64,000 nucleotides of DNA from Chalciporus piperatus (lineage: Eukaryota > Basidiomycota > Agaricomycetes > Boletales > Boletaceae). Both the position numbers and the translations under genes were made by a program. The stretch is from the NCBI GenBank assembly GCA_038093975.1, contig JBBPTG010000101.1, forward strand, positions 1 to 64,000, written 5' to 3'. A model generated the notes under the pieces. The model saw nothing but the letters and a program-made list of their open reading frames with translations. It searched no databases and had not been told where the DNA came from. Shown here piece after piece: positions 46,600 through 58,500 of this stretch; position 1 is the stretch's first letter, and the number at the start of each line of letters is the position of its first letter.

Positions 46600-46782
46600 T
46601 GCAAGCTCAGCGAACAGATCGGTTCCTCACCGTTATCACCAACACGTGACCACGTCCTTGACACCAGCGACGACGTTGACGACGACGACGAGCGCGACGT
46701 TGGCCGTGTCAGCGATCAAAGAGGTGCCAGTGTATCGCCTTATTATTACCACCGCTGTTGGCCACAACGACCACGCCCTCGA
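46600..46782. promoter_or_regulatory. Divergent promoter region PAN2 / PEP7
   Basis: Only 183 bp separate the start codons on opposite strands. GACGACGACGA-type runs are present. No element can be named. Confidence 0.45.
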
Positions 46783-49437
46783 ATGTCGACCACAACAACA
46801 CCAGCTGTGCCATACCAGGCCTACAGGGTATCTGTCTTGCCCGTCCTCGTCGTCAGCTGCGGTGCTAACACAGTGAATAATCCTTAGTCAAAGCGCCATT
46901 CCCGCACGGCATCTGCTGTGCTCGCTCCGAATGTACCAGCCCCGACACTCTCTCGGCCAGCTAGCATCGTTAGCAATGTGGATGCTCAAGCTGAATTTTT
47001 CGACATTGAGAAGGACTCGACCGAATATTCAGCCCTTGTCGCCGTCATGCCACACAAGCCTCCCCTCCTCGACCTGGTTCCGCAGCTTGTCAAGGAGCTA
47101 CCATCACCACCCTCGACGGATAGCTCACCGCCCACGCCAGACTCACCCCATCTTGATAATGAACCTCACGACCCTACCCCCGCGGAACCAGAGCCGCCAG
47201 TTGCGGACCAGCCTCCCAACACCAATGGGAAGAGTAAGCAGGTCGAATCTACATCTACTTCACCCGTCACTTCGCCGTCGTCTACTCCGCTACCCCTTGT
47301 CAGAGAATCAGGAAGTAGTGGTAGTATCACGTCGAAGAAAACAACTACGTTCCGGCGCTTGCAACCTCGTCCGTCAGCCGGACGAGCCCCCCTACCCTCC
47401 TCGCCACTCCGCCCACCCGAAGCTCAATCGAGAGTACCCTCTGCCTCATCAAGCATTACCCGCCAATTTGACCAATCTCCACCCCCTCCCAAATCACCCC
47501 TACTACATAGCCGCGTAGCTTCCATTAGCTCGGTCATCAGCGATGACAAGCCCCATCCTGCTGCGCAGCCAACCGGTTCAAGTCCATCCCACACACCCAG
47601 TTTATCCGTACGTATTCCCCCGTCTATACTTGTGGTCCCACAACCAGTTCCGGGCCTTGGTATCCTGCAACCCCCTCCACGATCCTCTTCGATGCTAGTA
47701 CCCCCGCAGCCACCACCCAAAGCTGCCTCACTTGCTTCAACGAGCCTCTCTATATCACCTGCTGCCTCTCCCGTATCTACACCACCCCTTCCATCCGTTG
47801 TACTCCGTTCATCCGCACCCTATATCCCTGGTTTCCAGCCCAAAGGCGTTTATCGTCCACGCACAGACGAATTTGCGGAAGCTCGTAAAGCGAAAAGCGA
47901 AGCCAACCGCGCCGAGCGTACGAAACTCGAGAGGCGGCTCGAAAAGCTCATTAATTTGCATTTCCCGATCGAAGGTAGTGAGCCAAAGGATGCTAGAAAG
48001 GCCGCAACGGAGCGCAGGAGATCTGGCTTGTTTGACTTGGACTTTGCAAGTTTGAGGAATATGGATGCTAGTGAGATTTGGAAAGGCGTGGTTCAATCGC
48101 AGGCGTTGCAGGGTGCGAAAGGCGATATCCGAGGTATGTTCGCGAAGTTGTGCCTGTTCCATTGCTCATTGTCCGCTGTGGATCAGCTGCTGAGCAGCGA
48201 ATTGCCCCGTGGCAAGAAGACTCCAATGTTTCCAAGTGTCCATTATGCAAGTAAGTTCATAATCGACAAGATCATCCTCAAGCTGTGCCGTCTAACCAAA
48301 ACCAGTGCATCTTTCCATCCCATAACGAACCGGAAGCACCACTGCCGTCTTTGTGGTCAAATTATCTGCTCGCTCCCGGTTAAACGCGGTCAACGGCCCG
48401 AACCGTGCTCGATACTGTTCATCGTAGATTCAAAGACACGGAAAATTGAGGAGGTGGGTGAGGGTGTTGATTATGGAGTTAAGAGGAAAGGGGGCGGAAC
48501 ACGCAACGGGAAGGGAAATGGGAAGGGGAAAGAAAAGGACGAGGCTCCCGCGGACGATGAGAAGTTCTTGAAGGGTGTGAGGGTGTGTAGGAGCTGCAAA
48601 CCTATACTTTCGTAAGTCGTCTTTGCTCTCTTTTCCTGCTCAGTATAAGAAATGTCTTAACCGTCTTGCGCACAGTCGGGAACAGTTTTACCAGGAGGTA
48701 TCACGGATACCAATCTTGCTTCGATTATACGAAGTAAAGGATCTTTTTAGTCACCCTGTCCTTCTTTTTGACATTTCCTGCAGGCATTTATCATTCTCGA
48801 GAAAGAGATTGAGGAAGCTCTCCCACAATTCCAAGAACTCTTGCTCACTCTAAGGTAAGCCCTATGTTCGTGCCGCAAGTGCGCACCTCATCGTCTGCCC
48901 ATCACCTAGTTCCGATACCGCACCTACCAAAGAAGCTAGCGCTGCGCGCAAACGCATACTCGAAGACTTTGCCTCCTACGATGCCCTATCCAAACGTATT
49001 CGCAAGCTGCCATGTACACCCGGGAGTTCCCAGGACCGTGTCCAACTTGCCATCCGCACACGGGCGGACTTGTTTTTGCAAAAGAATATGTTTCCTCTTC
49101 AGGTGAATTCTCTCTCTTTTATTGAGGGAGGTCGGCGTTTGATGATGTCGACCTTATTCAGTCCATCCCCAAGGCCAAGAAACAAACGGCATCCCCCTCA
49201 AGCTCTGATCCTGCTGCGCCTCTCGTGGACCCCGATTCAGAGCTCGCACACGCACTTCAGCCTTTGCTTGAACAGGAGGCCCTACTCGAATCCTTCATTG
49301 GCGAGGCGATGGCACACCGTAAATTTGAGGACGCCAAGACACTCAAAGCGAACTTGAAGGAGATCCGAGCGGAGATCGACAGGATGATGGAGAACGGAGC
49401 CGGGGGTATGAAGGGCGCTGCGCAAGCGGCTGGATAG
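46783..49437 (+). CDS. PEP7: FYVE-type endosomal tether PEP7/VAC1-like
   Basis: Eight exons are predicted: 46783..46827, 46888..48133, 48187..48250, 48306..48611, 48676..48733, 48784..48854, 48910..49102, 49162..49437, 752 aa. A long Pro/Ser-rich N-terminal region precedes the motif CPLCNASFHPITNRKHHCRL (CxxC then R-K-H-H-C-R), with CGQIIC and a later CRSC pair; this is a FYVE finger binding PI3P. The C-terminus has two helical segments (ILEKEIEEALPQFQELLLTL; LKANLKEIRAEIDRMMEN) like the Rab-binding regions of Vac1/Rabenosyn-5. It acts in vesicle docking at endosomes. The RKHHCR basic motif is complete. The last acceptor (CAG|TCCATC) was chosen because it restores frame. Confidence 0.82.
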
Positions 49438-50142
49438 CCAGCATGACAGTGCCGCGTGTAGGTCTGGTGGCGGATCACACAGATTCGTATATTCAGTGAA
49501 GGTGATTTCTTTTCGTTTCTTGAATTCGCTTTCAATGGGACTGTTCCGTATGCCTCTGAATCATGACATGGGACTCAATCAAACACATAGGTGGAATTTA
49601 ATGGATATCATTACACTGTAAAGCTTTCCGGTGCCTTTGCATCTGTCTGCGTTTGAAGATACCCATGTAGCGTGAAGTACTGGGCTTCCTGGAACAAGAA
49701 CCTCTTCGCAGACCCAATGATTCATACTAGTACTACAGGTCGTCTTCATAAATCATCAGCAGGGCACTCGTTTCTATTACTTCTTATATCGAACCCCCAA
49801 ACGCAGACCATCTTGTGCACGAATATATGCCAACTGGATGATGACAAAAAACAACAGTTGAAAAAGAAAGAGTAAAAGAGAGAGCGCTAGTACTAGATTT
49901 GATTTATGCTGTCGGGGGGACTGGGATAATGTAGTGATGAACGAGGATGATGGGATAAGTAGTGAGCTAAAATGCAGGGGCGAGAGTGGACTCATGACAT
50001 GATGAGGGGGGACAGCGTTGTATTCGTACTTGATCGTCACTGACGAAGAGCAAAGACGGAGAAAGAGAAAAATACCACATAATCGTCTGACCCAGAGAAG
50101 AATGAAAGAAAGAGGAACAGGGAGTGTCTACAGCGGACAGGC
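49438..50142. other. 700-bp intergenic stretch
   Basis: This lies between the convergent ends of the FYVE gene and SOG2. It contains A-rich runs near 49855-49880; no coding or RNA gene is seen. Confidence 0.4.
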
Positions 50143-53100
50143 TCAGCCGTCATCCGCGGTGATCTCCCCCCTCATTACCTCCCAATTCCCATAACCAGGT
50201 ATACCAGCGCTCGTGGGCACGGGGTACCGGGGTGGCGTCGTGAGGTTAAAGTGTGATTGGTTCGGGAGCGCACTACGCGGGATATTTGATGACCCAGGTG
50301 CAACCAATCTGAGAGCTTTGGGATGTTGTCCACTCAGGCTACGTGAGAGGCTTGCACTGAGTTTGTCATCAATCCCACCGAAGTGGGCAGATGCTGAGAC
50401 GAGCGGCGAGTAGGGTCGAGGGGTGGCAGCGGGGGAGAAAGAGGAGACGTGCAGAAGCATGACGAACTCTTGTGTCGAATTAGTGAGAGCCACCATCTTG
50501 GAGCGAAGATCCGGGAAGACCTCATGAGATGAACCATGGGTTTTGATGAAGTTCGACAACTTGACAACAGTCTATCGAGAAGAGAGGTCAGCGGGATGTC
50601 CGAGGAGAAGGCAAGGTATCGAAAGTCAACTCACCCTTACGAATACGTGAGCATCCTCGCGTAGCGCCCTCCTGTCAGCAGTCGGGTTCCCAGCGCGCAC
50701 CGCAGCGATATTGACACGTAGACGTTCGGTGACCGCTTTGGCCTTCTCGATCGAATGGAGGGTATCTTCGCCCAACTCGGGGGTCTCCGGCATGGTCCCT
50801 ACCATCTCCCTCATGAGCTCCCATATAGCGGGTGCGGAGTCTACTGCTGCCTCCATGGAATCAAGGGCATCATTATCAACCAACGTTCTCGAGTGTGGGA
50901 TATCCAGGGTAGGTCGACGCATAGAAACTTGAGGCGATGAAGACGAAGACGATGTTGTCAAAGAGGCTTGGGAAGCTTCCCGTGAGTGTGACGCTGTACG
51001 AGCGCTCCGTGTTTGTGGAGGGGGTAATTGCGCCGAAAATAGTGAAGGAATACTAGCGCTAGCTGGTCCCACCATCAGTGAAGGAGCGAGGCTCGAAGTG
51101 GAAGCAGACAATGGTGCAGCTGGATATCGTGGTCCAGCACGCAGAGTGGTAGCACTCGAGGCTGAGGTAGGTGGCGGCGGCAGATCATAATCCGGTAGTG
51201 CCTTGCCGATCTCCACGTCTTTGAAGCTGAACGATCCGGCATGTCGTCGGGTAGTACGAACCCTTCCAATGGCGGCGGGACGTGATCTCGAAAACGGCAT
51301 ATGATACTGGAACGCTGTGTTCCCTACAGGAGCTGATGCTAACGTGGACTCGACGTAATAGGAAGGCGGCATCAGATGGTTTTTAGTCTTGCTACCAGCG
51401 ATTCGGCGAGGATCCGATAAATGACACTTGATGGCTTCAATGTGAGGTAACATACTTTGCCATGCATGCGATATCTCTGCTGCTGCTCCGTAAAAGATCA
51501 GGATGAGCGAACGCATATATCGGTCGTCATCTTTGGAGGCTAGAATCTTGAGCTGCAGAGCGAGCATCGCGATCGCCTTGCCAAATACGGCGGCCGTATC
51601 CCTGCTGCTCTCAACCAATGCCCTACACAGGGACGGAGGAGGTGTCGTCTTCTTTGCTACGGCATCAAGCCGTTCAAGTGCACCGTTGAGCTGCAGCATG
51701 TAAGTATATGCTGGATCGGTGACCTTGCGAAGAACGGACGAGAGCTTCTGGTTAATCGTGTATGTGATGTAGTGGGAAAGAGCTTGATGTACTTGAGAGA
51801 CAGAGAAGTAGATGGATCGAGCGCATTCGACTAGTGAACGCAAGGAGGGCGGTAGGTTATTTGAAATCGCGTTGGCGGCATTGACAGGGAGGGAAGAGAG
51901 ACGCTTGAAATAGGCATGACGCTCGACGTCCGGCACGGGATGTGGGCGCTCCGGGGAAGTGGGCGAAGCTGAGGATGGTGGCGTTGTTGTACATGGCTGG
52001 ACTTTCTGTTGTAAACAACCTTCCGAAGACGAGGATGAATCTTCGCGATGCAAAAGTCGCGAGGGCATTGCAAAGTCTTCGCGAAGCTTTCCTCTCGAAA
52101 GTGAAATAGTTCGGACTGGAGGGACAACCGGCTCAATATATGGTACGTTGTAAACGGGCTCGTTGGGTCGAGGTGAAGTATGCAAGTCAGGTATACTCTT
52201 CCTTCCGAACAATGCAGGTCGACGATCACGAGTCCCTAGTATCAAAGAACTGTTCTGATGATGCTTAAAACCGTCGGGCACCGTGGTGTGATCGTCGTCA
52301 GTTGATGAGACAGATTCCTCGGGTGTTGGGAGATAGTTTTCGGGGGAACTGGATCGAAGAGGTAGGTCATAAGGAGGTAGTGGACCGAGCCTAAGCGGTG
52401 GTGGTCGCTCAGGCCGCGGACTGGGAGCTGTCCTTGGGGGTCGTGGCGGGGGAGGTACAGGGAACTGGTTGTCAACAGAGAAAGTTCGCGCATGCGGTGT
52501 TGGTCCACCAGAAGAGTCTTCCTCCCCTGATGCTGTCCAGGAGCGTGAAACGTCCTCGCTGCAAAACGTCTGCTAATCATCAAAGAAACGTGGGTAGGCT
52601 GTACTTACAACGAACTGTTCAGTGCAGCACGTTCGTTCGTCCATGACTCCACGCTAGGCTTGGGTTTGATGTCCACGCGTGAATGGCTGTTCACCCGCAG
52701 CCATTTTTGCAAAGAAAGAATCCAATCCTTCATAACTTGCGGGTCGGTAGGAGAGGTGTTCAATTCGACGATCGGTTTCGGAGGCCATTCTACGGGGTTG
52801 TGATCTACTTTCAGAACATCAAGACTGCCGAAATCACCCAGGTATGCTGGAAGACGGGTGATCTTATTGCGTGAAAGGCATAAGACCTGGTCAACACACG
52901 ATTAGCACCCTGTCAATGGACCGTTCAAAGGAGCTCACGTGAAGATTTGAAAGGGAACCTGGTTGTGTTGGCAATCGCTTGAGTTTGTTCCGACTAATGT
53001 CTAGGATCTCTAATGAAGGGATTAATGTTAACTATTTCTTCGTTAGCTACTGGGAGTGGTAATAGAACGCGCAGGACATACGACATCAGGAAAGACAGAA

Positions 53101-53515
53101 AAACTGTTGTTCTTGAGGTTCAGGTAACGTAGACGTGACAAAAGTGCGAACACTGTTGGAAGAGTCGCAAGGCGGTTGTATCCAAGAGCGATTCTGATGC
53201 GTAGAAGATCCGAGGTTCAGTTCGAGTTATGACCGTGCGCGTTGAAAGAACATACCTGGTAATTGAACTTTCCTCCGCGAGGGATTCGTTCCTACCTACG
53301 GTTGCGAGACGCTCGGCACCGTCCTCCCCGACATCAGTGAGGCTTTTGTGAGTGAAGTCCAATGTCGCTCCATTGTCTGGAGAGTTGGCCAGAGCCTCCG
53401 CGAGATGTTCATCAGTCAAGGAAGCGGAAGGCGAAGGCGATAGCGCGCCACTCCGTCTACCACTCGGAAACGGAGACGAGCGCCCAGCGGCACGGTCAGC
53501 GTCCGAAGAGGACAT
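50143..53515 (-). CDS. SOG2: RAM-pathway leucine-rich protein SOG2
   Basis: The start is 53515 (MSSSDADRAAG) and the stop 50143. Several introns are predicted. Leucine-rich repeats in the N-terminal half read IALGYNRLATLPTVFALLSR, LRYLNLKNNSFSVFPD, LEILDISRNKLKRLP and LHVLCLSRNKITRLPAYLGD. A central disordered region precedes the SOG2 family domain, with LVECARSIYFSVSQVHQALS, LNGALERLDAVAKKTTPP and YGAAAEISHAWQSMLPHI. The C-terminus includes VVKLSNFIKTHGSSHEVFPD. Sog2 is a partner of the Cbk1/Kic1 kinases in the RAM network controlling polarity and cell separation. The order of LRR then SOG2 domain fits the family. Confidence 0.85.
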
Positions 53516-53780
53516 GGGGAATGAGGAGGAAAAGTCGAGTCGACGCTTAGCGTTGTCGGCGTCGAACAACCGGAGGAACTGATATGTTTCCCAGCACACA
53601 CAGTGCTTGGCATTTGACCCAAAGTTGGCCTCAATTCGGTTACGACCGGTGATTGAAAAAGCTATCCCGAACACATGCTGCATTACCACTAATATCATCT
53701 ATCATACATTGATCATAGCATCAGGAACGTTCCCAGCTCATTCCACCTCCAGCACCTCCAGGCAGACCGCTGGTATTCAT

Positions 53781-55243
53781 CTAAAACCACATTGATACGG
53801 AGAAGCTCACATCCTCGCTCCGCATAGCATGCCACCACCCGGGGGGGAAGAACAATAGGTCTCCAGGATCGAGTGTCACGCAAAGTGCCGTGTCAGGCAC
53901 TGTTTTCCAAAATAAAGGGTTTGCGGTTTGAGAGGCGTTTACTGCCTCTGTTGACGTAGTAAACACGTCTACTCGAGAAGTGTTGCTCAAGGGAGGGTTG
54001 GTGGTGTTAGCAGCGGGGTTATGGCTCCTGTCAGCACCGGATAGTGACGAGTCGTACGGATACATGGCTGCCGCAGCATTAGGTGGTGCAAGCCAGACTG
54101 TCTTGCGACCAACGACCTGTACTAGAGTGTGGGAAAATTAAGTTACTTGGGTTAGCGGCGCTGGATCATCCTCACCATAGCAATTGAAGAAGGGATCCTA
54201 AAATAAGGCCATTCTAGCCTCGAAGGGATCAGCGGAAGAGGAGTATGACTTACGGTATGTGCGGGTGACACAGTCCCCTTTGGGCCGAGCCATGCATTCA
54301 CGATCACATCGGGGGGAGGTTCGTAGTCTGGGAAATCGGGCGAGGTGACGTAGGAGTAGACAATGTCAGGTAGAATGATATCCTCCCGCAGGCGAGGGAA
54401 CTGCGTCAACAGGTTGTGCTGGGCAAGGTAGAGGGTATGATGTTGGTGTTGGACAGGCACACTGGCTGGATCGAGTGAGGAAAGGAATTCCTCCCAAGAG
54501 AGCAGTTTCGGGGACCAATCGTCGGACCTGTAATCATCTCCGACTTCTACAGGAACTATGCGCCCAGGGCCTGCAACAGAAAATAGGTATTCAAGAGATG
54601 CCCATTGACGTGGCTCGTGCATTGCCGGCCAGTCGTCAGCATATGTATATCCCCTTATGACGAATGGGGTTCGGCTCCAGTCCTTGGGCGCAACAACGAC
54701 AGACGGGAGTGCCGCGAGTGTCCTTACACGATTTTTTGAAGTGGGTGGATGAAGGGCTTCGGGAACGGGGACTTTCTCGGCGATGAGCACGGCGCGACTT
54801 GGTGGATGCCAAGGTATAGCGGACTGTAGCTGCTTGATTAGGTCATAGACGACATAGTCGCGTCTGTCTTCGTCGGTGGCAGATCCTGCGACGACGATTG
54901 CATGATCCAGTATCGAGATACATTCCCTGGTGGTATCTTCGCGTAAACCAGGCGTTGTGGCACGTGCAAGGGCTTTCAAGATGGAGGCGTCTGTATACAG
55001 CAAGCGCCAGTGGAGGGCGCTGGACGAAGGCATTCTCTCCAGAGCGGCATTGATAAATCGGTCCATCGAGGCGATGAGATCGGCAGACACGGAACCCTGA
55101 TGAATGTTATCCAGAATGTGTTGAACGGCTGAATGGAAGTCAAGACCGAGGTCCATATCGGATATGCCTGGTGTGACACATTGATTGAGCGCCGAGACAT
55201 TGGGTGTTGCCACATAAAATCGCACCTGGCTGCTGGTCGGCAT
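53781..55243 (-). CDS. JmjC-domain dioxygenase, JMJD5/KDM8-like
   Basis: The start is 55243 (MPTSSQVRF; an alternative is MDLGLDFHSA downstream) and the stop is 53781. A helical N-terminal half is followed by a cupin: VIVNAWLGPKGTVSPAHTD gives the HxD iron-binding pair, GRKTVWLAPP lies in the barrel, and WWHAMRS supplies the last His. FPPGWWHAMR is the typical JmjC ending. Family members hydroxylate or demethylate protein residues using Fe(II) and 2-oxoglutarate; the substrate here is unknown. At least one intron separates HTD from the rest (near 54160-54240). It is head to head with MOT1. Confidence 0.8.
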
Positions 55244-55559
55244 GGAGGACGATGTGTGCGTATTCTTTCAGACGGTCAGCGAATGTCATTGTCATGGTCC
55301 TCTTTGCCATGGACTACGCTCTCCTACGCTTTGACCGACTGCATTTGTCGAGACAAAAACGCCACGTGAGAAGCAAGGCGGGTGTGACAGGTCCGTGACA
55401 GACTCGAATTTTCGGTCACGCGGGGGGCGAAGATAAAAAGGACAACTGCGAAGGAACGACCGTGAGAAAGTTCCCCAGACGATCATTTGCCTCCCAAAGT
55501 AACCAATTTCTGCATCCGGCCCGCCGCCACTCGGCGTAGCCTTTATTCCTTTTTAAGAC
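55244..55559. promoter_or_regulatory. Divergent promoter region JmjC gene / MOT1
   Basis: 316 bp lie between start codons on opposite strands; the promoters of both must fit here. Confidence 0.45.
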
Positions 55560-58500
55560 ATGACATCCCGGTGAGTTACCAACGTCATTTCACAAGCAAG
55601 TTCACTTAGCCGTCCTCAGCTTGGACCGGCTCCTCCTCCTGCTAGACACTGGCTCGTCAGCATCCGTGAGGAATACCGCAGCCAAACAGCTCGCTCAACT
55701 CGCGACAAGATCCCTCATCAGCGACGTCGCCGTCGAGGACGACCCCAAGTCCAATCGACAACATGCAGCGACCATCGGCGACACCTCAGCCTGGTCGGAG
55801 CTCTTGTCTGTCGTTGCTCGCGTGAGTTAGCTATTAAATCTTTTGTATTTTGCACCATAATCGTATTCCTCTTCCAGATATTGCCGTCTCTACATTCAAA
55901 GAGCCACGACACTCGATCGGCAGCTTCAAGTGCCCTTTCTCAAATTTTTACCCTCGTACCTGTCTGGCGTCCCCAGTCAGAAGACGTCAAGCCCCCAGTG
56001 GACTTTCCGATGACTCCTCCTGAATTCCCACCTTTCTCCGTCGAGGAGTTGATGCAGAAAGGTGTCCTTCTCTTGGCATCATCCGGAAAGGAGTTCACAA
56101 AGCCTACTGGCATCCTCGCCAATTCCGCAGAGGTGAAACGCGCACGCAAAGAAGCAATGGGTCGGTTGGGTCTCGATTTCCTCGACAGCGTTGGGGGAGA
56201 CGACATGGACATCGACAAGGAGCTTGGATTGGAGGCAGACGGGGATGCGGCAAGCGAGGCAGACGCACAGACCAAGAGAGAAGAACCCCCATCTTCTGTC
56301 TCTCCGATGGAAGTCGATTTCAATCTCAGGAAAGATCGCTCACCACCAGCTCGCTCTCACTCGAGTACTCCTGCCGTCCCTTCACCTATCACACCTGCCA
56401 CCCCTGCGGTAGAACCCGATGACTTAAGCGGTTTATCTGCTCGCGAGCGCAATCGACTGAAACGGAAGCGAAAAGTAGGGAGCTCTGCGTTTGTGGCAGC
56501 CCCACCCCCACCTCCGTCCGGCGCAGGTTCGCGCTACACCACCGCAGCCGCCGGCCCCTCTAACAAGTTCGTCGACAATTTTCGTTTTTCTTGGTTAGTA
56601 CGTTGACTGTTCTCTAGAGCGCGGCTCTTGTCTGCGGACGCACAAGATGCACCGAAGTCCCGCCTCGATAGTCCCAATCCCCCTCTCAAATCTGCTGCGG
56701 AAAAAGTCGTTGTCGATCCCTCCAAAGGTGGAGCGGTTTCTCCGAAGACGCCTCAACAGTCCAATGCACTTGAGGTACCCCCAGGGTCCTGGGTATGGGG
56801 TGGAATTGTCAGCCTCCTCGAGGTCGATCTTTTTTCACCTTCATGGGAGATACGGCACGGGGGAGCCATGGCATTACGAGAGCTGCTCAAAACACAGGGA
56901 GTCTCTGGCGGGATGAAAGGTTGGCCCTTCGTTACCTCCCTTACGACGCTCAACTAATATCATTCACAGATGGCGTTTCAGTGGAAGAGAATGCACGTGG
57001 GCATGAAGAATGGTGCAACCATCTAGCTGCCAAACTTCTTTGCGTTTTTGTTCTTGATCGCTTTGGCGACTTTGTCTCCGATCAGGTGTGTATAAGCTAG
57101 CTTTTTTGCTCAATTCGGTCCTTAAAGTGCTCTAGGTCGTTGCTCCTGTCCGCGAAACGGTTTCCCAGACGCTTGCTTCTCTTCTACTACACATGCCCCT
57201 TCGTTCCGTTGGCCATGTACACTCTATCCTTCTACAAATGATAAGACAAGATTTTGCCCTCCCATCGAAGGCCAAAGCAGGGAGACGGGATGATCGAAAC
57301 CATGTCTGGGAGGTCCGCCACGCAGGTCTTCTAGGGATCAAGTATGAAGTCGCTGTGAGAAGCGATCTATTCGACGCCCCGAAGGACGAAGAATCCGGCG
57401 ATGATGGCAGAGCAATTTTATCAGGAGTAGTGGATGCTGCTGTGCTGGGGTAAATCGGCTATCCAGCAACATGTCAACCAACCTTGCTAACAGTGGCTAA
57501 CAGGCTCAGCGATCGGGATGACGACGTCCGCGCAGTGGCTGCGACCTGTTTGCTCCCCGTGGCCAGTCATCTAGTTGACCGACTACCACAGTCGCTAGAT
57601 CGTGTTTTGGCTGTTCTATGGACCTGTCTACGGGACATGAAGGATGACCTGAGCTCAAGTGTTGGTGCTGTCATGGACCTCCTTGGTACGTACGCTGTTG
57701 ATTGCCCTGAGCTCTTCTAATCGTTGGCAGGTAAGTTGGTCACTTATAGCACAGTTATCGACATCCTCGGTGACTCAAACCTGTCGTGAGTGGAACTATA
57801 TCACCACTGTAACTTGCCTTACGTCTATCTTAGGCTCCCGCTATCTGAGCTTGCGCCTACACTATTTCCATTTTTCCGCCACACTATTCCGAATGTCCGT
57901 CTGGCTGTGGTAAAGACATTGTCTTCCTTCATGACGGTGGCATCACTTCCGCGAGATTGGATATCCACCCCATTCTTGCGGCTTCTTTTCCAGAATCTCA
58001 TTGTGGAAGAGCGCCAGGAAATACGATCGGAGTCGCTTTCCAGCTGGCGCACAGCGCTCGAGATCGTGTCGGGTACCCCCGGTCTGATTAAGCGGATCGT
58101 GAAACAACAAACAGTCCTCGAATGGTACGCAGTCATGATGACCCCCCTTGGTGCCCCCATCGACACATCTACCTTTCACCACCCGGCTTTTGCGGAAGAT
58201 GGCACCGATGCCGCCCCAGAGAGACATAACGTCGATAAGAATATGCTCGCTCAAGACCTAGCTCTTGTGTCTTTGGAGGTCATCTTGCGAGCCCGCATTG
58301 CCACAGCTACCGCACTCGCCTACTTGATCGTGTACTGGCCACCAAAGGTATATTCACTTATTCCCCACGGACATGGGGTTAGTTGCTCATGAAACTGTTT
58401 TAGTTCGTCGAAGAACTCTTCCAGCCTGTCCTTATTCACTATATAGATTCGACGAGCATGCTTCAGAAATTCTTGGCTGCCATAGTAGCCGAAGAATGGG

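Noticed and set aside
49855..49880. A-rich run as a possible retroposon tail
   Set aside because: Short, without an upstream reverse-transcribed body or target-site duplication; fits a 3' UTR.
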